Source: Apoderus coryli (Eukaryota > Arthropoda > Insecta > Coleoptera > Attelabidae). From it: a DNA stretch of 64,000 bases. The DNA is taken from NCBI GenBank assembly GCA_911728435.2, contig OU452199.1, forward strand, positions 39,505,253 through 39,569,252, written 5' to 3'. This document shows positions 43,367 to 54,104 of the stretch, one piece after another. The translations under genes and the position numbers were made by a program. Below the pieces are notes generated by a model. That model had not been told where the DNA came from. It saw nothing but the letters and a program-made list of their open reading frames with translations, and did no database searches. Each line of letters starts with the position of its first letter. Positions within the stretch are counted from its first letter, which is position 1.

Positions 43367-44547
43367 CCCTTTGGGGCAATGTGGTTACAGCTGGAAACCA
43401 CTTCCTAAAAATATTTTCTTGAATTGCATAGTGGGTTTTGTAGTAGAACCACCCTGCCCGCTATACACCCTGTGCTGCCACCTTTTAGGTAAATACGCAA
43501 GTAACGCATACAGTTCATTGACAATTATTTTTTCTTGATGCGAATGACGAAAACACGTGGTTATAGTTATCGTAAAGTTTTATTTGTTTTAGTGTATTTT
43601 CAAAAACGTTTATGTAAGTATAATTTCTTATTATGTTCAATAATTATCTACAAACTACATTTAGTCACTTTCTACAAAAAAATATAGCGTGATAAAAGTG
43701 TTATGATATTAGTTAAGGTGGTTTCATTTGATAACCACTTTGTAAGTAAGCTGTTTTATTTTCTATAATGTCATATGACTTGGATAAAATGACTTCAGAG
43801 AAAGCTTATGATATTTTGGCCTCTAATCCATCAGACAGAGAGTCAATCTCCGATGATGAAGACCATGATGAAGTGATGGATCTTGATGATGAAGGATTAC
43901 TTGATCGATGTGCAAAAGTCGTTGAGGAACTTTGTAGTGAATTGGATGAAGAAGACGACATTCCAAAAAATAAACTGTCTGACAACAGACAACATCGTTT
44001 TGGAAAATAGTGATTCTGAGTATGATATTCCACTTAGTTTGGTAATATGGCAAAAAAGAGAATTTCAGCCTATCCTAAAAGATTTTATGGAACACGTCCG
44101 TGCGAAGAATGTCGATGGTAGGGAAACGTTGATGGCTTGGTTAGGGCTAATATCGACCCACAGGACCGGGGGCGTACATCTCTTTCCTCTAACAACTTTA
44201 GACCCCAAGTATCAAGAGAAATAAGACGGGATCAAAGCAAACATATGCCTGTTTATGGAACTTCAAGGCGTTGTGATCATTGCAGTACCAAAGAAAATCC
44301 ACATAGGAGTAAATGGTTCTGGACTGTTTGTAAAATTGGCTTGTGTCTGTCGGCGAAAAAGAACTGTTTTGTGGATTTTCATAAGGCGTAAATCTAAGAT
44401 TTTTTAAATTTAACCACCTCAAAAGTCAAAAATTAAAAACACTAATTTTTTTTATATTATTTTTTTATGTTCAAATAACATGTTTTGTTCAATTTATTTA
44501 ATAAAATTTATGAAAACTCGAAAAAAATGTATTCGTGCCTCAAAGGG
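43367..44547 (+). mobile_element. piggyBac-like deletion derivative
   Basis: The ends CCCTTTGGGGCA and TGCCTCAAAGGG lie in a former TTAA site: the opposite hairpin arm (near 46880) keeps the empty AACTTAAAATAA sequence. The flanks now read TTA and TCAA, one change each. Length is 1.18 kb. The encoded transposase retains only its two ends (see 43768-44391). Confidence 0.75.
43768..44391 (+). pseudogene. piggyBac transposase, catalytic core deleted
   Basis: The N-terminal part (43768-44010) is the acidic leader usual for piggyBac transposases (ESISDDEDHDEVMDLDDEG). After frame changes near 44000 and 44140 the sequence jumps to the C-terminal cysteine-rich finger: RRCDHCSTKENPHRSKWFW, VCKIGLCLSAKKNCFVDFH and a stop at 44389-44391. 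The whole middle with the catalytic Asp residues is missing, so this is a non-autonomous remnant. Confidence 0.75.
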
Positions 44548-44725
44548 TCAAAATAATTTAAGGAGACATTCTACAAGCGAAAATTAGATTTGTTTTTCAT
44601 ATTAACATATATCGAAAAATGCTTTGTTTTTCAGATACAGGGTGATATTTGTAAATTTTTGACGATAGGTTTTTAGTAATATTTCTGAAACGCGTCTCGA
44701 TCATAGAAATCTTATATTATATATG

Positions 44726-46300
44726 TACTCTAGAATGCTAATTAAATCCAGCCGAATACCAAAAAGTGTAACGGGTATGCAGAGTTTTCTCGAACTACGC
44801 ATGCTCCTCAGTCACTTATTTTCAGTACAGAGCTGCTATATTTAAAACTATTTTGTCGTTCGCCATACAGAATTTATGCGACATATCTGTTTTATAAATA
44901 AATCCATATGTTGCGTCATACGAAACTGCTTGACAAAATCAAATAATTCAATGTTATCGGTAAAATTGTAATACTGTTTAGTTTTCAGCAATATGAACGA
45001 AACATTTTTTTCCAAATCTTATTAAATTTAGGAGATTTCGCAACAGCGTCTATTTTCGCAAATGACATTTCTCGTAGTGGGAATATCTGTCAGAGTCGGC
45101 TTCACAACAATTCAGATAGGTTTTATAATTGAATTATGGGTTTATGCGTGGTATATTTTAATTGTTGATAGATATACCTATTTGTGATTAAAATTGTTTT
45201 TAATATTTGTTATTTTGGTTTGGTAGTTTGTTTATTTAACAAACAATGAGGTGTATAGTGTTGTGGTGTAAAAATGAAAGTATCATTCCTGGTATTAAAT
45301 ATTTTCAGTAAGTTATTGTATCGGGTTTCTAACAGTCTCAGTTTGAGTCAATATGATACCATTGACATGATACTCATTTTTAGCTTGACAAAAAAAAGAC
45401 ATGATGTTTGGATGCGGGCATTGGGATCCTAGTACAGAAAATGTATGTGATGGGAATGTCATATGCAGTAAGCATTTCGCTGCAGAAGATATCATTTGTA
45501 GAGAAGACGGCAAGAGGATCACCCTCGTACCCGATGCAGTTCCCAAACTTTTGTTGAAAAGAAGAGATTATGTAAATGAGAGTGGAAGTTAAATTCTTAA
45601 TCGTTTGATATCAAGACACTGTTTACTTAAAAGCAGTCAGTCAAAAATGCATGATATGTATGTCAAGAATATATTTCCTACGTTGTGTAGGTATACAAAG
45701 TTCGTTTGAATTCTGTTGTTAAACTGGAATATACTTAATTATATAATCCTCCATGAAATTGCTGAGAATAAAAGTTCTACCAACCATGTTTTGTCACAAA
45801 ATATTATTGCGAGTAGTACGGATGATATGGAAGTGGTTTACATGGACACGGAAAATATTCGTGAAATCACTGTTTCTTGCACCCCTTCTTTGAAGGCTGT
45901 AGAGAGGTAAGAGGCCTAAGGTGGTTGTATAAACAAACAAATATTATATAATAATAAAATAAATAATTAGAATGCTCAAGTCCTTACGATATTTTCCAAT
46001 ATTAGAATTTTTACTTATTTCTCGTTTCTGCTTAGATTTATTATTATTGGGTTGTACCTGTTAGACAATAAAGTATTTATATATTTAATGTAATTTTTTA
46101 TTTCTTAAATTCCTTTATTCCATTTTTTTATTTGAATTACCAAATGGTAAAATTTAATTTTAAATATACCTATAACAGTAATATTACATTTAATCAAAGC
46201 CGGTCCTGTTGAAAAATAAGTGACTGGTGATCATGCGCATTATGGACAGCTCTACACTTTTGGTTACATTTTTGTACTACGGGATTATCATTCTAGAGTA
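44726..46300 (+). mobile_element. P-like element with THAP domain, core deleted
   Basis: The ends TACTCTAGAATG (44726) and CATTCTAGAGTA (to 46300) are perfect complements, and further inverted similarity (CAGTCACTTATTTT) follows inside. The flanking octamers are TATATATG and TATATATA, 7 of 8 alike, as for the 8-bp duplications of P elements. Inside is a two-exon THAP domain (45246-45595) but no transposase core. A LINE-tail-like GTTAGACAATAAAG near 46058 may be a smaller insertion. Confidence 0.6.
45246..45595 (+). pseudogene. Two-exon THAP domain
   Basis: Exon 1 (from the ATG at 45246) reads MRCIVLWCKNESIIPGIKYF with the C-x4-C pair and ends at a CA|GTAAGT donor (45309). Exon 2 starts after TTTTTAG (45383) with LTKKRHDVWMRALGS, including the conserved Trp. 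A one-base frame change near 45428 then leads to NVICSKHFAAEDI (C-x2-H) and TLVPDAVPKLLLKRR (AVP box). All THAP zinc ligands are present across the frameshift. A further frame, 45716-45910, may be a following exon ending in a GTAAGA donor. Confidence 0.65.
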
Positions 46301-46904
46301 TATATATATATATATATAAGATTTCTGTGGTCTCGATATCAAAATGAAATTTGGCACACTTACGTATCTTTGTAGGTTTATTAAAAAATATGATATCCCA
46401 TGGTTAGGAAAATGTCAGGGGTGGGTTAGGCTGGGGGTGGTCAGAACAAATTATGTCCCAACTTTTTTTTTGTGTCCTTTTTTTACTTTTTCTAAAAATA
46501 ATAATAAATTTGAGACTTTTGTACATAAAAAATGTTCACTTGTTTCATAACGCTAGAAGAAGCCGTTTCAAAGATAAATGACATTGAAAATTTCAATGCA
46601 ACCTCCAATATTATTATACAGTTACGATAATACAAGAAACAGGGTGGAAATTCGTATTAAGGGTTGACAGAATAACTTCTCCCTTATCTACAAAGATACG
46701 TAAGTGTGCCAAATGCCATTTTGATATCGAGACGCGTTTCGGAAATAATGCTAAAAACCTATCATCAGGAATTTACAAATAACACCCTGTATCTGAAAAA
46801 CGAAGCGTTTTTCGATATATGTTCATGTGAAAAACAAATCTTATTTTCGCTGGTAGAATGTTCCCTTAAATTATTTTAAGTTAATTTCGGGACACCCTGT
46901 ATAG

Positions 46905-47870
46905 ATATAGTATATATAGTAACGCACCAGAAATGTGGCTGGGAATGCGACGAGTCGATGCTGCTTACAGCGTCTACTGAACCTTCTTATCTATAGTTAA
47001 TATTCGATGACTCTGCCAACTTCTGAGAAGTTAGTATATAGTTTTTATTTTCAAAAGGGATTCACTGCGTTTTTTGCTCTACACACTGGTATATACGAAG
47101 TTGTCAAGGCTCGGAATTTATAAATGGTTAGATTCGCAATTTCATTCAGTTTGTCCGAAAATGCCGTGAGATAATAGGACATATAGCCAAACTTTTCGGA
47201 CATAGTGTATATGTATTTTCACTTAAAACTTCGTCGTAACTCACTTTGTATATTCTGCTTTTTTATCATATAGTTTCCAATCAGTAAGACATGCGATATA
47301 TATAATCTAGTGGTTTTGATACTGGGCAAAATATTGGTATACCTACCTTACAAGTTATCTCAATATTATTAAAATATGCCGTTATACGAGTATTTTTTGG
47401 CCGACAATCATGAAATTTGATTGGAAGTCTGTGTTTGCTACATGTTTACGAGTAGAAACCACATAAAAATGTACGTGCGAACCAATATCAAAAATAATTT
47501 GATATTTGGGTGTTTGCTTTGATTTTCTCTGTGAACAAACACACCGGGACGCATATAAGCAAAATGTATATACCATATAATGGTATAGTCAATAGCGCGA
47601 TTTTTCCCACTCTGATTGGTCGCGACCATTGATATCTTAACTTTAGATATTTAGATGAGGAAAGCATAATCGACAAAATGACAAATTTCAATAACACCTC
47701 TACAATAGGACAGAGCGCTTAATTGTGACGTCACCAACGAGCAGACAAAATACACTATTAATTATAAACAAGAGCAAATATGCATAAAAATATGCAATAA
47801 ACATGCATGTACTTCATTCAAAACATTCAAAAAGGGATAGTAAAAAACATACATAATAATGTATATAAAA
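46905..47870. other. No gene seen
   Basis: AT-rich. Overlapping minus-strand frames at 47382-47697 match nothing I recognise and lack family motifs. Confidence 0.4.
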
Positions 47871-47872
47871 TA

Positions 47873-47967
47873 ATATTATAAATATACAATAATATTATAA
47901 ATATACAATAATATTATAAATATACAATAATATTATAAATATACAATAATATTATAAATATACAATA
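47873..47967. repeat. Tandem array, five copies of a 19-bp unit
   Basis: The unit AATATTATAAATATACAAT is repeated five times with practically no change. The uniformity points to recent expansion or ongoing slippage. It lies in the first intron of the guanylate cyclase gene. Confidence 0.9.
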
Positions 47968-48329
47968 TTATTATTATATTTATTCTTTAATCTTTTTGGC
48001 TTAAATAATTAACAACTAAACTTAAATGTAGTAAAACAATATACAAGCTTCCTTCTGCGTTAACTGACGTAATGGGGGCGTATTTTAAACTGCTTACGAT
48101 TTTTTTCATTCAGAGATTTAGACACAAAACCGTAGTTGCATTCGCATCGTTTTATAACCAAAGCTGCTGCTTAATTTGCTTATTTTCACAGATTTCATTT
48201 GCATCTAAAAATGATTAAAATATTTCACACAAAAAAACTTCAAAATAAATATTGGGTCGTGTCGAATCAGCCCAGCACTGTACGTTTAAATTTCATTTCA
48301 CTTGCTAATCAGCTGAGAAGCGGTGGTTG

Positions 48330-48700
48330 TGCGCACGCCCAGAGATGTTCTTCTCGGAGAAATCTCACCGTAAACTCATGCGTAGAAACTCACTGTGATA
48401 TTGGCTATTGATTGTGCATTGGCCTTCCAGAAAATCCCACAAAATAGGACCTTGCGAGCCCCAAAAAATGTCTGCTCATTTCACTTGGTGACGGCTGCAT
48501 TTTGATTACTTTCTACGTTGAAGAATTTGTGTGCTTCCATTCAAGGCAGGCTCGTAATGGTTGATCCACATCTCATCACACGTAACAATTCTGTTAAGCA
48601 AAGCTTATTTTTTAATTAAACATCGGACCATCAACTTCTAATTGATTTGACGTCCCGTTTCTTTGTGGATGTTGGTAGGTATGTTGTTTTGGGACCCATC
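48330..48700 (-). pseudogene. Decayed mariner transposase fragment
   Basis: The minus strand reads VTCDEMWINHYEPALNGSTQ (compare VTGDETW...Y.PE of mariner, first catalytic Asp kept), then IFWGSQGPILWDFLEGQCTI (compare VFWD..G.LL.DFL..G.TI). The remaining catalytic blocks and the N-terminus are gone. The mutations differ from those at 37320-38662, so it is a different, older mariner lineage. Confidence 0.6.
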
Positions 48701-48846
48701 GCGAGATTCAAAGGGAGTTGCATCTTCGACAGACCCTGGCTTAAACAATTGTTCCGCTCACTAGTTATTGAAAAATGTCATTAAATTGATGAATTAATGT
48801 TATAGGAAACCAGGGTCACATCCCTTGATAGATGTTTTTGTTTCAG

Positions 48847-49012
48847 CTATCCCTCATGCAGTGGTGCTCTAGCACCAGGACTAGCAGCTGACATGCATTT
48901 CGTCTCAGATGTAATCGCATTTGTCGGGCCAGCGTGTCTCTATGCGTTAGAACCTGTGGCCAGGCTCGCTGCATACTGGAATACACCCATCATTACTGGC
49001 ATGGGAGACCAA
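48847..49012 (+). CDS. Receptor guanylate cyclase, second coding exon
   Basis: After the acceptor TTTGTTTCAG the exon completes a Ser codon and reads YPSCSGALAPGLAADMHF, VSDVIAFVGPACLYALEPVA and RLAAYWNTPIITGMGDQ, ending in phase 0 at CAA|GTAAGT. This is the ligand-binding domain of natriuretic-peptide-receptor-like guanylate cyclases; F-V-G-P-A-C and the W-x-x-P-I-I-T stretch are family hallmarks. It follows the exon at 25733-25992 in frame and precedes 52395-52472. The coding sequence is clean despite the mobile DNA around it. Confidence 0.9.
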
Positions 49013-49139
49013 GTAAGTTTTTAAAAAAATATCAAATATCTCTAGATAAACTTGCTTTAATGATTTCAGTTCATCAGACATTATTATTCCCTAGTTTTAG
49101 ATTTATGCTCAAACAAACACACTTCCGCGCTCTTTGTTG

Positions 49140-49640
49140 AGCACTTTGAACATCGCGCTGAATACTACGACGGGGTATACCCTGACAGTTTGCTACAACA
49201 TTATCGCGCAACTGCAGGTCTACATTGTCATATAACGTTGCTTGTAAACAAGATTTTTAATTGTACCCCATAGAAGAAAGTCCAGTGTACTTAAGTCGGG
49301 AAGCGGCATCTCCATTACCTATCCATTTGTTTGGAAAATTCTCGTCCAAATAATTCCTGGCCAAAATACTATTGTGCGGTGAAGCACCTCCGTTTTCTTG
49401 CCATGCACCAAATGTCCCGTAACTTCATTAGAGGGATATGGTTTAGTTTCAAATATTGATCGATAGATAGGTCCTCTTAAGAACTGAAAATACCTATTTG
49501 GATTTAACGTTCCTTCATAAATCAGAGGTCCAAGTAATCTGTCATTTCGTGAACCAACCAAACCGATTTCAACGTTCTGCCTTGGATTCTCTACGGACCA
49601 AACATGCTCATTTTACTTTCCCGCACAGGGAAATTATTGG
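49140..49640 (-). pseudogene. DUF4817-type transposase, degraded
   Basis: Minus-strand frames read VGSRNDRLLGPLIYEGTLNP, NRYFQFLRGPIYRSIFE and, in other frames, IIWTRIFQTNG followed by LPDLSTLDFFYGV. They match the region after the first catalytic block (G..NDRLIGP.F..GTL....Y..FL) and the RSPDL..LDFF.WG block. The second catalytic Asp is not readable (VHGKKTEV stands where H-D-G-A would be). Confidence 0.6.
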
Positions 49641-49910
49641 CAACGCGCCCAAAACGCTTTAACCAATTGAGCTAAATTTTGGTATATGAGTTTAGGGGAG
49701 TCCTAGGATGAACGCATTTGTTTTTGGTTGAAATCGCTTAAGCCCTTTGATAGGGGTGGACACAACCGCTAAATTTTCAAATAGCAGTAGGGGTCGAGTG
49801 ATACATCATTTTAAAGCCCCAATAATTCTCGAGAAAATTGCGTTTAAAATTTCACCAGTTATGTAGTTGGAACCTATCTTATTACAATTATAATACAATA
49901 TTTTCAAAGA

Positions 49911-50100
49911 GGGTTTTGTGGCGTCATTGAAAGAGCGTTCGCTTCGCATGCGGAAGGTTATGAGTTCGAATCCCAGCTCCGGCAATACTTTTTTTTCTAA
50001 TTTTTGAATAAAGTAGTTAATTTGTTACGTTAGTTTTTTGGGAATAATGAAAATACTACAATTATAATAGTTATTAAAATTCTGTCGTTACGCAGGTCAT
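49911..50100 (+). repeat. tRNA-derived SINE, tRNA-Ala-like head
   Basis: The head reads as a tRNA: D-arm-like GAAAGAGC, an anticodon stem TTCGC/GCGGA with loop TTCGCAT (anticodon CGC, alanine), and a B box GAGTTCGAATCCC. The acceptor stem is imperfect. The T-rich tail holds TCTAATTTTTGA and AAAGTA as in the SINE at 8821. That shared tail marks a SINE family and not a tRNA gene. It lies in the second intron of the guanylate cyclase gene. Confidence 0.6.
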
Positions 50101-50109
50101 ATATTTTTG

Positions 50110-50690
50110 ATTATATTAGATCGTGTCGGGAAAGTTTTGGGGCGACACAACCGATTTTTTATTCTCCGAATTCTCCTAATTGTCTGTGTAGTTTTAGAAA
50201 ATATGTTTATTTGGCTGATTCTGTTCTGGATATTTTTCAAGATATGATTGAGTTCCGAGTATTTGCATAATAAATTAGTATCATATCGCGTTGTTCTTCG
50301 TTCGTAAACAGTACCATTCTAAGCGAAATTTTAAACAAACTCTAATGATTTTCAAAAATTCCAACGAAACGCAGCATACGATACATAACCATACTACATG
50401 CTAGGTACGGTCACATGACTGAAGATTGTCTTATGCTTTGTCAATGCAAAGGCATCTTAATAATACCAAATTAACACATTTTTAGGACTATTTTGAAATC
50501 AGAATGAAATGCTGTCAGATAAGACCAAATCAAAAATGGCCGCCTTAAGAAAAAATAAAGTTGATGCTGGTTGTCAAGAGACGAAACGTCAGATTTTAAA
50601 TCTGGAAACAGCATCTTGTAGAGCAGAAAAAGTTGCTCTAAGACAATTCTTTCAGTTTTTTTATAGCTTCTTTAACAAAATAATTAAAAA
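50110..50690. other. No gene seen
   Basis: AT-rich. GTTGATGCTGGTTGTCAAGA followed by CGAAACGTC (50560) is a diverged piece of the hairpin family's core lying outside the copy at 50696. Confidence 0.35.
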
Positions 50691-50695
50691 ATATT

Positions 50696-51094
50696 CACTG
50701 TTTCCAAGATAAGAATGGGATAGCATTGGAATTTGGAAACGGTAGGAGTTACAATGTCTGTTAAATTAGAGAAAAGTTGTACAATTTAAACACCTTTTAA
50801 ATGATGTTTCCAAAAGTAAACTAACTGTAGCTTTTTTCGAGAATTTTTTGAAAAAAACGATTTTTTGCTATTTTATTTTTACAGTTACAAAAAAATGAAA
50901 AACACTTCCTTATTGTTACTTTTTGAGGAGAAAAATATAGCGTTTAGAAATTTTGACTACAACGTTTAAATAAATAAATAAAACACCACTTAAAAGGTGT
51001 TTAAATTGTACAACTTTTCTCAAATCAACCGACATTGAAACTCCTACCGTTTCCAAGATTCCAATGCTATCTCATTCTTATCTTGGACAGAGTG
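50696..51094. mobile_element. Short hairpin element, family of 10275-11338
   Basis: The ends CACTGTTTCCAAGATAAG and CTTATCTTGGACAGAGTG are near complements and are each flanked by TA. The left arm is about 280 bases and the right arm about 100; they share CTCCTACCGTTTCCAAGA and complement. The central CGTCGTAGTG core is decayed here (GACTACAACGTTTAAA). It has no coding capacity. Confidence 0.7.
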
Positions 51095-52390
51095 TATATT
51101 TTAATTTTAGTATTTTTCAAAAATCTCAAACGTGGATTTTTAAAAAAGTTTTTTAACGACAAAAGTACCCAACCCACCTAACTCTTTCCGAGGTCCCCAT
51201 GGTCGCTCTCGAATGCTATGGAGAGCTACAAATGAGGGACGTAATTTGGCCCTATTGAAAAATCGAGCATTCATATTGAAATATCCTTTATATCTGCGAC
51301 TTCTTTACGACTAATAAATGCGTCGCTATTTTCTTGCAAGACAGCGTAATGGACTCCCTCAATTTTAACACACCTGACTGCATCCTGCATCATAACATTT
51401 TAAAAAGAAATGAAAGCACAAGTAACAGAAATGATTATCCTTCATTGTCGTTAAGAGTTGCTCTTCATTTCACGGGTAAACAAACATTACACTTTAACAA
51501 TAAAAACGTTATTGCAGCGTTCATAAATTAATGAGCAAATTAAGTGTACTTATGTTTTACGGCGCTAGTGAGTTTGTAGGTATATTGTTTTGTTGCTATT
51601 ATTAAATTTATGAATACGAAATTTATTTAAGTAGATGTAGATATACAAGGTGCCTTGAAATGACTGTACAACGCTTACCCACAAATTCCTCAACTAAAAA
51701 TAAACCGATCGAGGTAAATATACCTCTACAGAGTGTCCCGAAATTAGCCTGCCGAATGTTAACCACGAATTCTACGCTCCAAAAGAATGAGAAAATTTCA
51801 TATTAACATAGATCAAAAAATTGTTGGTTTTCATGATACAGGCTGTTAAAGGTGAGGTACTGATGGTGGTTTTTTGATAATATTGACGAAACCTTTGAAG
51901 ATAATCTAATGAAATTTTGTACGTCTTCCAAACATTTTATCCCTTAAACGCTGCTGGTATTCTTAGTTTTATGAACTGCTAATAAGCGGGTAAAACAGGG
52001 AGGGGCATGGGGAAACATTGCCCCAACTTTTTTGTGAAAGGGTTTTTAGCAATTTTAAAACTCGATTTTAATAGACCAAACGGTTTTACAAAAAAAAGTA
52101 CTTCATCTTTACCCGTTTCGAAAATATTTCAAAAAAAATCGTCCTCAGGCAGTCATCGTTAACACCCTGTATCCTTGTAAATAAGGAGGTTTTTTTCATG
52201 ATTAGACGTCCCCAATTCGCTGACAAATTTTGACCACCTATTTTAGAAACACCTTGTATAACTGCGTAACGCGAAAATCGAAATTCACGAATTTCGAACA
52301 CCCTGTACTACAACTATAAATAAATGTGACAGCCTTAATACTGCGACAAAGCTTCAATATAATTTGATGATGATGTGTATTTGTTAATTT
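51095..52390. repeat. Repeat debris, no gene
   Basis: At 51715 ACAGAGTGTCCCGAAATTAG is a diverged end of the hairpin family at 43344-46899. Further ends follow at 52155 (ACACCCTGTATCC) and 52298 (ACACCCTGTA). These look like layered MITE insertions. Confidence 0.45.
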
Positions 52391-52394
52391 ACAG

Positions 52395-52472
52395 CCTCCT
52401 TCAGAAGGTGAACTATCCGTGACATCAAGAATTTTAGGAAGATACAACGCCAACAACAAGAGTGAAGGACCG
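52395..52472 (+). CDS. Receptor guanylate cyclase, third coding exon
   Basis: Acceptor TTAATTTACAG and donor CCG|GTAAGC bound 26 codons reading PPSEGELSVTSRILGRYNAN and then NKSEGP. It joins in phase 0 to the GMGDQ end of the previous exon, giving the GDQPPSEG junction expected in the family. A potential N-glycosylation site (NKS) suits the extracellular domain. Later exons, including membrane, kinase-like and cyclase parts, were not found before 64000. Confidence 0.8.
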
Positions 52473-52740
52473 GTAAGCCACGGTTATTTAACTAACAACA
52501 AATTAACGCTGCTCTTTAAAATGACACAATCCAAATTATTAAATAGTGTCATTGATAAGACCACAGATCTTACGTAGAGAGACTTCCAATGCCTTTTGTA
52601 AATTTTAATCCATTTTAAATAAATCCTAACCTAATTACGAAAATGCTGACGGAATAAGATGCAATTTACACCTGAGCGTAAATTAAGGTTTTCTGAGAGT
52701 AAAGTCAAGTATTGAAGAAAATCAAACAGTTTTAATGATT

Positions 52741-54103
52741 TCAAATTGAAGTTGGTTGGTTTTAGGTCAATTACAGAAACAAAGTAACTCCTCTGTCGAC
52801 GTTTCGACTTTTATTAAGTCATGCTCAGGTCACTAGAATGCAACAAAAAAGAAAAACATAAACGGTGACTTTAAGTACAATTAATTGTTAAATACATAAA
52901 TAAATAAATAAAAACATCAAGACATGTAATGTACTTTTTCCCTTTTTTCTTTGTTTAAACATAGATAAAACTATACAGGGTGAGTCACGAGGACCTGTAC
53001 ATACTTCTACCATAAGTAGAGGCACGTTAGGGGATTATCAAATGTCCATTAAAAATGTCTACTTGTTTTGATTATTAATATACAGGGTGAATTATGAATC
53101 TGCACCAAAACAATGTTTCGTCATATTTTTACAATGATTAAGTCGATTTATCTCATTTTTTTATAAAATTTTGTATTAGTGTCTGGCAACTAACTGACAT
53201 ATTCAGAATTGAAAAAATTTGTGGGACTGCTTCATATTCAACACTTCACCCTGTATATGATTTTTCAAAAATCTGATATAATTTTGTCAGAGAGCATAAA
53301 TAGACAGTTAGACCTGGGTATTTGAATTTTTTGTTACACTCACCTCACATTTCCAATTAAAGATTCATTTTTGAAAATTGGCAATAATGAAATATCTTAC
53401 TGTATAATATAATGTTTAGTTTAGTTAGAAATTTTCACAATAAACAGAAACGACACTCACTGTGCTCCAGTCTGGTAAATATCATAATTTGACTTGATTT
53501 ACAGGGCCGGATTTAAAAATCTGGATAAAAAATGTTTGTAATAACCTAGTTTTCTTATTTGTTTGAGGAAAACTCATGTGTCTAATTATTTTAATCGGAA
53601 TGAAATGAGCAAGCCAGGGAAATGTTTATTCATAAATTAAGAAATAAAATAAAAGAATAATAACCAAACAATAAAACAGTTTTAACAATGCGGAACAAAG
53701 TAAAAAACAATTTAATATATTTGGTTTTAGTTTAATTAAAATCGCAAAATATATTTTTAAAAAGAAACCTTTTTTTGATATCATCATATGTAAATGTCCT
53801 TTATAATTGAGCATATTGACAAAAGAAACAAATTGTTCACGTGAGTATTGAGAACTCGTTGTAGTATATAGTTTAATCTGTGTTTAAACGAGGAAAAAAG
53901 GGAAAAATTACATTACATGTCTTGATGGTTTTATTTTTTTATTTATGTATTTAACAATTAATTGTAAATTTCAAGTCAGCCTTTATGTTTTTCTTTTTTG
54001 TTGCATTCTAGTGTCCTGAGGATGACTTAATAAAAGTCGAAACGTCAACAGAGGAGTTACTTTGTTTCTGTAATTGACCTAAAACCAACCAACTTCAATT
54101 TGA
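52741..54103. mobile_element. Hairpin element with hammerhead-like motifs in both arms
   Basis: TCAAATTGAAGTTGGTTGGT at the left matches inverted ACCAACCAACTTCAATTTGA at the right; the arms run about 215 bases. Each arm carries a CTGAG..A / GACTT-AATAA-AAGTC / GAAACGTC motif (minus strand 52801-52828, plus strand 54016-54043). The middle contains smaller repeat ends (CAGGGTGAGTCACG 52977, CAGGGTGAATTATG 53085, TTCACCCTGTATA 53247). No coding frame. Arm identity is high, so the element is young or is kept alike by conversion. Confidence 0.7.
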
Positions 54104-54104
54104 G

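Larger units (their letters stand above)
43344..46899. mobile_element. Hairpin element invaded by two DNA transposons
   Basis: Left end CAGGGTGCCCCGAAATTAAC and right end GTTAATTTCGGGACACCCTG lie inside TA duplications. The arms match inverted over about 200 bases once the insertion at 43367-44547 is removed, including AAATAATTTAAG, CATATATCGAAAAA and GAAACGCGTCTCGAT. The middle is occupied by the THAP element 44726-46300 and a small second hairpin (46325-46730). Confidence 0.75.

Noticed and set aside
47873..47967. CRISPR array
   Set aside because: The 19-bp units are contiguous with no spacers, and the genome is eukaryotic.
49911..49985. Functional tRNA-Ala gene
   Set aside because: The anticodon arm is good but the acceptor and D arms are imperfect, and the SINE tail follows.
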